From Patescibacteria group bacterium (GTDB lineage Bacteria; Patescibacteriota; Minisyncoccia; Moranbacterales; UBA1568): DNA of 6,141 nt. The notes below the pieces were generated by a model. That model did not search any database. It was not told the origin of the DNA and was given only the letters and a program-made list of their open reading frames with translations. A program made the position numbers and the translations under genes. Shown here piece after piece: positions 1-5,380 of this stretch (position 1 is its first letter; each line of letters begins with the position of its first letter). The stretch lies in contig JAUPWI010000057.1 in assembly GCA_030916545.1 (NCBI GenBank), positions 1 to 6,141 of the forward strand. The letters run 5' to 3'.

Positions 1-1486
1 CGATCGAATTGAGGATCTGAAGCGGAGTGGCCGTGACGAATCCTTGACCGATCGCCGAGTTATAGTCATCCCCGATATACCAACGCTCACCGAAACGCTC
101 CTGTTTCCAATCGGGATCAGGCAGAAACCCATTCGCTTCTCCAGGGATATCGATACCCGTCTCCTTTCCGTATCCGAAGAATTCCTCGTAAGCCTTCATC
201 CTCCGCATACCCAATCCGGGAATTCCTCCATATCCGCCGCCGACGGAATAAAAGTACACATCACTCGAAACGGCGATGGCCCGGCGGATATCCGTGAATC
301 CGTGCGCCTTCCAGTCTCCGAAAAAGAATTTTCCGATACTGATACCGCCCCGGCTTTCGATCTCCGTATGCTCATTGATAACACCTTCCGCGAGGGCGGC
401 GGCGGCGATGACCGGTTTGATCGTGGACCCCGGCGGATACTCACCGCTCACCGCCCGGTTGAAGAGCGGTCGGGCTTCATCGGCCAGGAATTCCGCGTAG
501 TGCTTCTGATCGATGCCCCCCGAAAAAAGATTGTTGTCATAACCGGGAAAACTCACCAGGGCGAGAACGCCGCCGGTCTCCGGATCCATCGCGATGGCAG
601 CTGCCCGCCTCAGCTTCCTCGTTTCAAGCAACGCGCTCAAACTGTCGAATATTTTCTTCTGCAGCTCGGCATCGATATGGAGAATGATATCATTTCCAGG
701 AACCGGCTGAATGCTTCCGAGCTCTTTCTTGACTTTGCCGAGAGCATCCACTTCGACCCGCTCCGCACCCTTCTTTCCGCGCAGATATGATTCGTATGAT
801 TTCTCAATACCTTCCTTCCCGATCATGTCCGACGGCCCGTATTCCGGAAAGGCATCGAGCTCCTCCTGTCTGATCTTGCCTTCGTATCCGATCAAATGGG
901 AAAAGATCACCCCGTCCTTGTACTCGCGCTCCGCCGATTGCACCAGCACGACTCCAGGAAACTCCGCTCGACGACTCAGGAACATGAGCATTTCCTCCTG
1001 AGTCAGTCCGTTCTTGAGCACAAGCGGCAGGGCCGTATTGCCTTTCGTTCCAAAAACCGCCGAGGCGATCTCCTGGTCGATATCGATGATGCCCCGCAGG
1101 AGCTCCCGTTGTCGGGCGCGATCCGCTTCCTCGCGTGGCAGATCGGCTGGCACGACGGCTAGATCGAGAGTCGGAATATTCTGCACCAATGCCTGTCCGG
1201 TGCGGTCGTAAATGATCCCCCGAGGAGCCGGAATGGTCAGCATCCGAAGACTGTTGCGTTCTGCCATGCCTCGATACTTTTCTCCCTGCACAGTATTCAG
1301 GATAAAAACTCTCCCGGCCAGAACGATCAGGACCAGGGAAGATACCCACCCTATGATCCGGAACCATCCCTTGGAGAGCGGCCACTCGAGACGCGCGGCA
1401 TCTTCTTCGGTGATGGTCAGCACGGCATCGTCGATCTCGCGACCGCGCCGGGAAGGGTGTATGAGGTTACGGATGAAAAGTTTCAT
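1..1486 (-). CDS. mrdA: Penicillin-binding protein 2 (elongasome D,D-transpeptidase), 3' end cut off by the window
   Basis: Class B penicillin-binding protein, which cross-links new peptidoglycan during side-wall elongation, anchored in the membrane with its catalytic domain outside. The frame is open from the ATG at 1486 to the window edge (495 codons, no stop). An unusually long, charged cytoplasmic N-terminus of about 40 residues precedes one membrane helix (about 42-63). The PBP dimerisation domain starts with the family motif PRGIIYDRTG (88-97). The transpeptidase domain begins near HIDAELQ (about 270-276). It carries the SxxK motif as STIK, with nucleophile Ser354 and Lys357 after YPPG, then SSD (407-409) in the place of SxN, as in many PBP2s, and the GQG signature (480-482). 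The third KTG motif should lie about 70-90 residues past the edge, so an intact active site cannot be confirmed. Start: the ATG lies 13 bp after the mreD stop with no clear Shine-Dalgarno, suggesting coupling to mreD. FtsI/PBP3 is the alternative, but the mreBCD context and the wording favour PBP2. Confidence 0.95.
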   Translation of the reverse strand, partial: MKLFIRNLIHPSRRGREIDDAVLTITEEDAARLEWPLSKGWFRIIGWVSSLVLIVLAGRVFILNTVQGEKYRGMAERNSLRMLTIPAPRGIIYDRTGQALVQNIPTLDLAVVPADLPREEADRARQRELLRGIIDIDQEIASAVFGTKGNTALPLVLKNGLTQEEMLMFLSRRAEFPGVVLVQSAEREYKDGVIFSHLIGYEGKIRQEELDAFPEYGPSDMIGKEGIEKSYESYLRGKKGAERVEVDALGKVKKELGSIQPVPGNDIILHIDAELQKKIFDSLSALLETRKLRRAAAIAMDPETGGVLALVSFPGYDNNLFSGGIDQKHYAEFLADEARPLFNRAVSGEYPPGSTIKPVIAAAALAEGVINEHTEIESRGGISIGKFFFGDWKAHGFTDIRRAIAVSSDVYFYSVGGGYGGIPGLGMRRMKAYEEFFGYGKETGIDIPGEANGFLPDPDWKQERFGERWYIGDDYNSAIGQGFVTATPLQILNSI

Positions 1487-1499
1487 GGAATCGGAAAGC

Positions 1500-2015
1500 T
1501 TATTTGATTGAGAACTGGGCATCCTGTCTCAATGTCCGGATCATCGATTCGAACCAACGGAGTACCGGTATGAGCACGATGAAGAAAAAAATCGCCAGGA
1601 AAAAATCCGACAGCATATTCGCCGGAATCGGATTTTCCGTGGGCATTCCGGTCGACAGCCATGCAAAAATGGGATATCCGATGACCGCGCCTCCGGTGAA
1701 TATCGCCAGAACGGCGGATCCGAGACCGCTTCGCTCACCAAGGAGGGTGCGCTTCATGAAGAAACTGACGGAATATGACACGCCGACAAAGTACAGTGAC
1801 CCGAACTGCACGGAACCGAACAGGATGCTGTCACAAATGATGATCGCCGTCAGGAGCGGAGGAAGCACGGCCGGGAAACCCAGAAGCGCGGTCCAGACGA
1901 CGGACGTAGTCACCAGCGCGATCGGAACGGAAACGGAAGGAAAGAGCGCCGGCATCAATACGATATGCAACAGGACGACGGACGCTATGCTCGCGATACG
2001 TATCCAGGTACTCAT
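1500..2015 (-). CDS. mreD: Rod shape-determining protein MreD
   Basis: Small polytopic inner-membrane protein of the elongasome, thought to link MreC and MreB to the RodA-PBP2 synthase. The product is 171 aa, close to the usual MreD length (about 160-180). It is strongly hydrophobic, with five to six likely membrane helices around residues 7-27, 31-47, 48-65, 70-87, 100-120 and 136-153. A basic loop containing MKRT (87-90) lies between the fourth and fifth. A short charged tail follows the last helix. MreD sequence conservation is weak, so the call rests mainly on length, hydrophobic pattern and position between mreC and mrdA. The ATG overlaps the mreC stop as ATGA (2015-2012), a classic arrangement for translational coupling; upstream there is only a weak GAGAA in place of a Shine-Dalgarno. 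Stop is TAA. Confidence 0.9.
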   Translation of the reverse strand: MSTWIRIASIASVVLLHIVLMPALFPSVSVPIALVTTSVVWTALLGFPAVLPPLLTAIIICDSILFGSVQFGSLYFVGVSYSVSFFMKRTLLGERSGLGSAVLAIFTGGAVIGYPIFAWLSTGMPTENPIPANMLSDFFLAIFFFIVLIPVLRWFESMIRTLRQDAQFSIK

Positions 2016-2845
2016 GGCTTTGATTCTCGGATGACCGAGACGAAACGGATATCCGGATATTTCACCGGCGAGATGACCGGCGCCCGCTGAAATAACTTAT
2101 CCGAGGTGTATTCCGGATCCTGAAGCGTCCCGACCAGGAGTCCGCGCGGAAATTCCCCGCCCAGTCCGGATGTCACTATGGTATCACCACGTTTGAAGAC
2201 ATCCGTGCGCGGGACCATGTCGAACAGGAGACCGAGACCGTGCTCTCCGCGGACGATGCCCTTGGCCGACCCATCCGGAGTCGTCACGGCCACCATGCTT
2301 TCAGGACTCGAAAGCAAATCGACACGGGAACTGCCAAAAAACACCTCTGAGATCCTCCCGACCAGGAGACCCTTCCCGACGATCACCGGCATACCGACTT
2401 CCATATGAGCCCCGCTCCCCCGATTGATGATGAGCGACTGTCCTCGGGCCACGCCACCAAGCGCCACGACTTCGGCGGAGACCAGCTGATACTGATTCCG
2501 CAGATCAAGGTCAAAATCCCTTCGGAGCATCTCATTCTCCCGGCGAACCTCTTTCAAAAGAGCCGCTTCGGATCGCAGGTCAAGATTCTCCCGGACCAAC
2601 TCCTCATTTCTTGTCTTGAGCTCACCGATGGAGGAAAAAAAGCGGAGAGTCTCCCGCGACTCAAACGCCACGTATGAGAATATACGCTCGAACGGGAAAA
2701 GAAATACCTGTGTGACGGACGCGATCGATTTTCCCAGAAACGCCGGACTCCACCAAGCCAGAAACGCGAGTAGGCACGCGGCGAGAAGTGCCTTGGAAAG
2801 CTTCGTCTGAAAAAAGAATTTTCTGACCATCTTTGTGTGACGCAT
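2012..2845 (-). CDS. mreC: Rod shape-determining protein MreC
   Basis: Bitopic scaffold protein of the elongasome; family knowledge is that its extracytoplasmic domain binds PBP2 and activates RodA-PBP2. The 277-aa product has a basic cytoplasmic start, one membrane helix (about 18-37), and a predicted coiled coil rich in Glu/Leu/Arg (about 73-110; ELKTRNEELVRENLDL). A C-terminal double beta-barrel domain (about 120-277) carries typical MreC wording: GQSLIINRG (135-143), VGMPVIVGKGLLVGRI (150-165) and VTSGLGGEFPRGLLVG (224-239). Length matches the family (about 270-300). ATG 2845 is the first start in frame after TAA at 2848-2846. No Shine-Dalgarno lies at a normal distance, since the nearest AGG is about 15 nt away. 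A second ATG at codon 6 (2830) is possible and equally lacks a site. The gap to mreB is 26 bp and the 3' end overlaps mreD by 4 bp. Confidence 0.96.
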   Translation of the reverse strand: MRHTKMVRKFFFQTKLSKALLAACLLAFLAWWSPAFLGKSIASVTQVFLFPFERIFSYVAFESRETLRFFSSIGELKTRNEELVRENLDLRSEAALLKEVRRENEMLRRDFDLDLRNQYQLVSAEVVALGGVARGQSLIINRGSGAHMEVGMPVIVGKGLLVGRISEVFFGSSRVDLLSSPESMVAVTTPDGSAKGIVRGEHGLGLLFDMVPRTDVFKRGDTIVTSGLGGEFPRGLLVGTLQDPEYTSDKLFQRAPVISPVKYPDIRFVSVIRESKP

Positions 2846-2872
2846 TTACCGGTTACGGAACCTGCCCAGCAT
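2846..2872 (-). other. Possible 8-codon mini reading frame bridging mreB and mreC
   Basis: The mreB stop is part of a TGATG, and the ATG in it (2872-2870) opens the frame MLGRFRNR, which ends in TAA (2848-2846) directly against the mreC ATG. It fills the mreB-mreC gap exactly and is in the same frame as mreC. It could carry ribosomes from mreB to mreC by stop-start reinitiation, which would explain why mreC lacks its own Shine-Dalgarno. It could instead be a relic of an older, longer mreC start interrupted by TAA, or chance. No protein function is implied. Confidence 0.25.
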
Positions 2873-3969
2873 CAGGCGGAAAGATATTCCCGTGTCACTT
2901 CTTCCTCGATCAAGACTTCTTGCAGATGTTCCATGTCATCGAGCACCAATCCGGTCCCGCGCACCACCGCCGTTAGGGGATCTTCCATCATGCGTACCAG
3001 GATACCGGTCTGATTGGCGAGGAGACGGTCGAGCCCACGTATCAGTCCGCCGCCACCGGCGAGAATGATTCCCCGCTGCATCACGTCCGATAGGAGTTCC
3101 GGCGGGGTTTCCTCGATGATCGTCTTCACGTTGTTCACGATGACGCGGATCGAACGGGACAGCGCCTCACGGACATGCTCGTCATTCACCATCACTTCCT
3201 TGGGCAATCCGGACACAAGATCACGGCCACGGAGCGCGTACGTCATTCGTTCCCGCAGAGGAAACGCGTTCCCGATCGCGATCTTCACCTCCTCCGCCGT
3301 CTTTTCTCCTATCAGGATGTTGAATTCGTCCCGGCAATATCGAACGATATCCTCGTTCATCTCGTCTCCGGCGATGCGCAGGCTCCTCGAAACCACCACC
3401 CCACCGAGCGAAATGACCGCGATCTCCGTCGTCCCGCCGCCGATATCGACGACCATGTTTCCTCCGGCTTCGGTGACAGGCAACCGGGCGCCGATCGCCG
3501 CGGCCATCGGTTCATCGATGAGGAATGCCTGCCGGGCTCCGGCGTTCAAAGCCGCTTCGATCACGGCGCGCTTCTCCACCTCCGTCACGCCCGAAGGAAT
3601 ACCGATAAGGACACGCGGCCGACGCAGGAACGAGAACTTCCCCCGATTCACCTTATGGATAAAATAACGGAGCATCTGCTGGGTCACTTCGAAATCACTC
3701 ACGACCCCGTCGACGAGCGGACGGGTCGCCACGATGTGGCTCGGCGTCTTCCCGACCATCTTCTTGGCTTCACGACCGATAGCGAGAATCTGTCCGGTCC
3801 GCTGATTGACCGCGACCACCGACGGCTCATTGATCAAAATGCCGCGACCCTTCACGTAGACCAGCGTATTGGCGGTTCCGAGATCGATACCGATATCCGG
3901 CGCCAAATGACTGAAAAATCGGTTGATCAGATCCTTCTGGATTTTTCTCAGGAAAAGTGAAAGTGTCAT
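2872..3969 (-). CDS. mreB: Rod shape-determining protein MreB (actin-like ATPase)
   Basis: Bacterial actin that forms membrane-bound antiparallel filaments and steers the elongation machinery. The full 365-aa protein shows the actin-fold nucleotide motifs: phosphate-1 DIGIDLGTANT (25-35), EPSVVAVN (48-55), IDEPMAAAIG (151-160), phosphate-2 VVDIGGGTTEIAVIS (173-187) and adenosine ILAGGGGLIRGL (302-313). It is longer than E. coli (347) and B. subtilis (337) MreB. The N-terminus places about 24 residues before DIGIDLG, with hydrophobic and basic residues alternating (LSLFLRKIQ, then INRFFSHL), likely a lengthened amphipathic membrane-binding helix. There is also an acidic tail (LIEEEVTREYLSA). 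ATG 3969 is the only ATG or GTG upstream of phosphate-1 in this frame after the TAG at 3999-3997; a TTG at codon 22 would remove the helix. The ATG has no Shine-Dalgarno within 15 nt and overlaps the stop of a 9-codon upstream frame. It is the first gene of the mre cluster, 79 bp from aspS. Confidence 0.98.
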   Translation of the reverse strand: MTLSLFLRKIQKDLINRFFSHLAPDIGIDLGTANTLVYVKGRGILINEPSVVAVNQRTGQILAIGREAKKMVGKTPSHIVATRPLVDGVVSDFEVTQQMLRYFIHKVNRGKFSFLRRPRVLIGIPSGVTEVEKRAVIEAALNAGARQAFLIDEPMAAAIGARLPVTEAGGNMVVDIGGGTTEIAVISLGGVVVSRSLRIAGDEMNEDIVRYCRDEFNILIGEKTAEEVKIAIGNAFPLRERMTYALRGRDLVSGLPKEVMVNDEHVREALSRSIRVIVNNVKTIIEETPPELLSDVMQRGIILAGGGGLIRGLDRLLANQTGILVRMMEDPLTAVVRGTGLVLDDMEHLQEVLIEEEVTREYLSA

Positions 3970-3995
3970 AGGCAGTATGAAACAGGATAGTCCAT
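3966..3995 (-). other. Possible 9-codon leader reading frame coupled to mreB
   Basis: ATG at 3995-3993 opens the frame MDYPVSYCL, whose TGA (3968-3966) overlaps the mreB start as ATGA (3969-3966). This is the same stop-start overlap seen at mreC-mreD. AGGA at 4003-4000, four nucleotides before this ATG, is a plausible if tightly spaced Shine-Dalgarno, while mreB itself has none. The ATG lies in the loop, and the AGGA in the 5' arm, of the inverted repeat 3980-4007. It would be translated only on transcripts that start upstream of about 4003, for example read-through from aspS. Its size makes chance a serious alternative. Confidence 0.3.
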
Positions 3996-4007
3996 TCTAT
4001 CCTGTTT
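3980..4007. repeat. Perfect 11-bp inverted repeat in the mreB leader (weak terminator, operator or RNA switch)
   Basis: On the minus strand the arm AAACAGGATAG (4007-3997) and the arm CTATCCTGTTT (3990-3980) are perfect reverse complements around the 6-nt loop AATGGA. It lies between aspS and mreB, ending 10 nt before the mreB ATG. Read as RNA it would form an 11-pair hairpin with only four G-C pairs, followed by just three U residues (part of the stem) and then C, so it is a poor intrinsic terminator for aspS in this direction. Read on the plus strand four Ts follow, but no gene there needs it. It also overlaps the best -10 candidate, as an operator would. Existence of the repeat is certain; its role is open. 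Confidence 0.85.
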
Positions 4008-4023
4008 TGAGAAATTATTCCAA
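3994..4023 (-). promoter_or_regulatory. Candidate sigma70-type promoter for the mre cluster
   Basis: TTGGAA (4023-4018; four of six consensus positions) and TAGAAT (3999-3994; five of six) are separated by 18 bp in the AT-richer gap after aspS. This is the best promoter match I see in the gap. Transcription would begin near 3987, giving a leader of only about 18 nt without a Shine-Dalgarno. The -10 box lies inside the inverted repeat 3980-4007, so a protein binding that palindrome could block it. If this promoter is used, the RNA hairpin is not made. Prediction is by eye only. Confidence 0.4.
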
Positions 4024-4048
4024 TCCGTCACGAAAAAGGGCGTTCGCG

Positions 4049-5368
4049 TCAGGGACTCAGACGTTTCACGTCCCGCGGATAGAGGAGCGCCTCCTTGATA
4101 CTCCCCAGTCCGAGCAATTTCTGGATGATCCGCTCCGAACCGAGCCCCCACCCGCCATGAGCCGGAGCCCCATAGCGGAACACGTCCAGATAATCACGGA
4201 ATTGCTCGGGATCAAGACCTTTACGACGGATCGAATCGACCAGCATCCGATACTCATGAATACGCTGTCCTCCGGACGCGATCTCCACCCCGCGGAAGAG
4301 GAGATCAAATGTCTCCGTATACTTCCCATCCGCGCTCGGCATGCTATAAAATGGACGGAGCGCCACCGGATAATGCGTGAGAAAGACGAAATCCGATCCA
4401 TACTTCTTGGAGACATATTCGCTGATCATCCGTTCCCCCTCCCCGTCGATATCCTCATTCTCTACTTCCTTTCCATATTCCTCCTTCAGGATCCGAAGCG
4501 CTTCCGAAAGGCGAATGCGCGGAATCGCCACCTGCGGCGGCAGATGCGCAGCATATCGATCCAGTTCGGCCGCCCCATCCTCGCCAAAAGATACGAATGT
4601 CGAAAACATAATTCTCTCAAGCATCGCCATCACATCCTCCACTCCATCGATAAAGGCCATCTCGCCGTCGAGACCAACATATTCGTTGACATGACGGGAT
4701 GTAAAGTGAGGTTCCGCTCGGAACACCGAACCGATCTCAAACACGCGCTCGAAGACCGTCGCGCCCGCCTGCTTATAAAACTGCGGCGACTGGGCCAGAT
4801 AGGCCTCGCGATCGAAATACTTGATCTTGAAGAAGTTTGCTCCTCCCTCGGTGGCAGAAGAGAGGATTTTCGGAGTCTTGATCTCGACGAATTCTTCCCG
4901 GCGGCAGGCCTGATCGTATCCGGCAAGCAATAAGGAATAGAGCCTGAAAATCGCCTGTATTTTCGGATGCCGAAGCGAAACGGTGCGATTGTTGAGCAGA
5001 GTGTCGAGATTGACATCGAGATCTGCGGACGACACGTCGATAGGCAGGTCCTCCTCTCCCTTGGCGAGTATCGCGAGTTCGAGTGCTTCGATCTCCACCC
5101 CGCCCGTCAGTTCACCCTCTTTCTTCGCGTTGGCCGGACGTTCGTTCACTTTGCCGACCAAGGAGATAGCGGTCTCGTTCCGCACCTCATGCACGGCTGC
5201 GCACGACTCCAGGTGATTCGGCAAAACGACGACCTGCACCGATCCCGATCGATCCCGCACATCAAGAAACACGAGCTTTCCGTGATCCCGTCGTACGCTC
5301 ACCCAGCCTTTCAAGAGCACTTCCTTCCCCACCTGCGAAGGGACTTCCCGTATCAATGTCCGTTGCAT
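4049..5368 (-). CDS. aspS: Aspartyl-tRNA synthetase, archaeal-type (possibly nondiscriminating Asp/Asn)
   Basis: Class II synthetase that activates aspartate with ATP and charges tRNA-Asp, in the cytoplasm. The 439-aa product has an N-terminal OB-fold anticodon-binding domain (about 15-105; GWVSVRRDHG, FLDVRDRSGSVQVV). A catalytic core follows, with motif 1 (FVEIKTPKI, 160-168), then TEGGANFF (173-180), motif 2 with FRAE (216-219) and HFTSRHVNEY (221-230), GVEIASGGQRIHEY (360-373), and motif 3 GWGLGSER (406-413). It ends in RLSP, as archaeal and eukaryotic-type enzymes do. It lacks the GAD insertion of the usual bacterial enzyme (about 590 aa). The discriminating archaeal enzyme has Trp after GWV and nondiscriminating ones often His; here it is Ser24, so specificity cannot be read off. 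Start: ATG 5368 has AGGA seven nucleotides upstream. It lies 12 bp after the response regulator and is probably co-transcribed with it. AsnRS is a less likely alternative. Confidence 0.93.
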   Translation of the reverse strand: MQRTLIREVPSQVGKEVLLKGWVSVRRDHGKLVFLDVRDRSGSVQVVVLPNHLESCAAVHEVRNETAISLVGKVNERPANAKKEGELTGGVEIEALELAILAKGEEDLPIDVSSADLDVNLDTLLNNRTVSLRHPKIQAIFRLYSLLLAGYDQACRREEFVEIKTPKILSSATEGGANFFKIKYFDREAYLAQSPQFYKQAGATVFERVFEIGSVFRAEPHFTSRHVNEYVGLDGEMAFIDGVEDVMAMLERIMFSTFVSFGEDGAAELDRYAAHLPPQVAIPRIRLSEALRILKEEYGKEVENEDIDGEGERMISEYVSKKYGSDFVFLTHYPVALRPFYSMPSADGKYTETFDLLFRGVEIASGGQRIHEYRMLVDSIRRKGLDPEQFRDYLDVFRYGAPAHGGWGLGSERIIQKLLGLGSIKEALLYPRDVKRLSP

Positions 5369-5375
5369 ATCCTTA

Positions 5376-5379
5376 TCCT
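5376..5379 (-). promoter_or_regulatory. Ribosome binding site of aspS
   Basis: AGGA lies seven nucleotides before the aspS ATG (5368) in the 12-bp gap after the response-regulator stop. A second AGGA at 5373-5370 is only one nucleotide from the ATG, too close to serve. It supports the chosen start and is the clearest Shine-Dalgarno in the window, in contrast to the mre genes. Confidence 0.7.
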
Positions 5380-5380
5380 G

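Noticed and set aside
44..790. 248-codon plus-strand frame at the left end
   Set aside because: It is opposite the continuous PBP2 frame, which carries the STIK, SSD and GQG motifs in correct order.
804..1385. 193-codon minus-strand frame inside mrdA
   Set aside because: It is the wrong frame of the same strand; the PBP2 frame reads through the whole region without a stop and matches the family.
3014..3960. Two long plus-strand frames (217 and 261 codons) opposite mreB
   Set aside because: Both are antisense to a clearly intact MreB and have low-complexity Arg/Ser- or Asp/His-rich products with no motifs.
3966..4151. 61-codon minus-strand frame from inside aspS to the mreB start
   Set aside because: Most of it overlaps the conserved aspS 3' end in another frame. 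Only its last 9 codons, with their own AGGA and ATG, are considered as a possible leader.
3923..4933. 336-codon open frame on the plus strand opposite aspS and the start of mreB
   Set aside because: It lies antisense to aspS with its class II motifs and crosses the mreB leader. Its product is rich in Arg, His and Ile with no recognisable domain; it is a codon-bias shadow.
5369..5380. CAGGATA shared between the aspS leader and the arm of the mreB inverted repeat
   Set aside because: Seven shared bases, containing a Shine-Dalgarno core in the aspS case, are too few to claim a common regulatory site.
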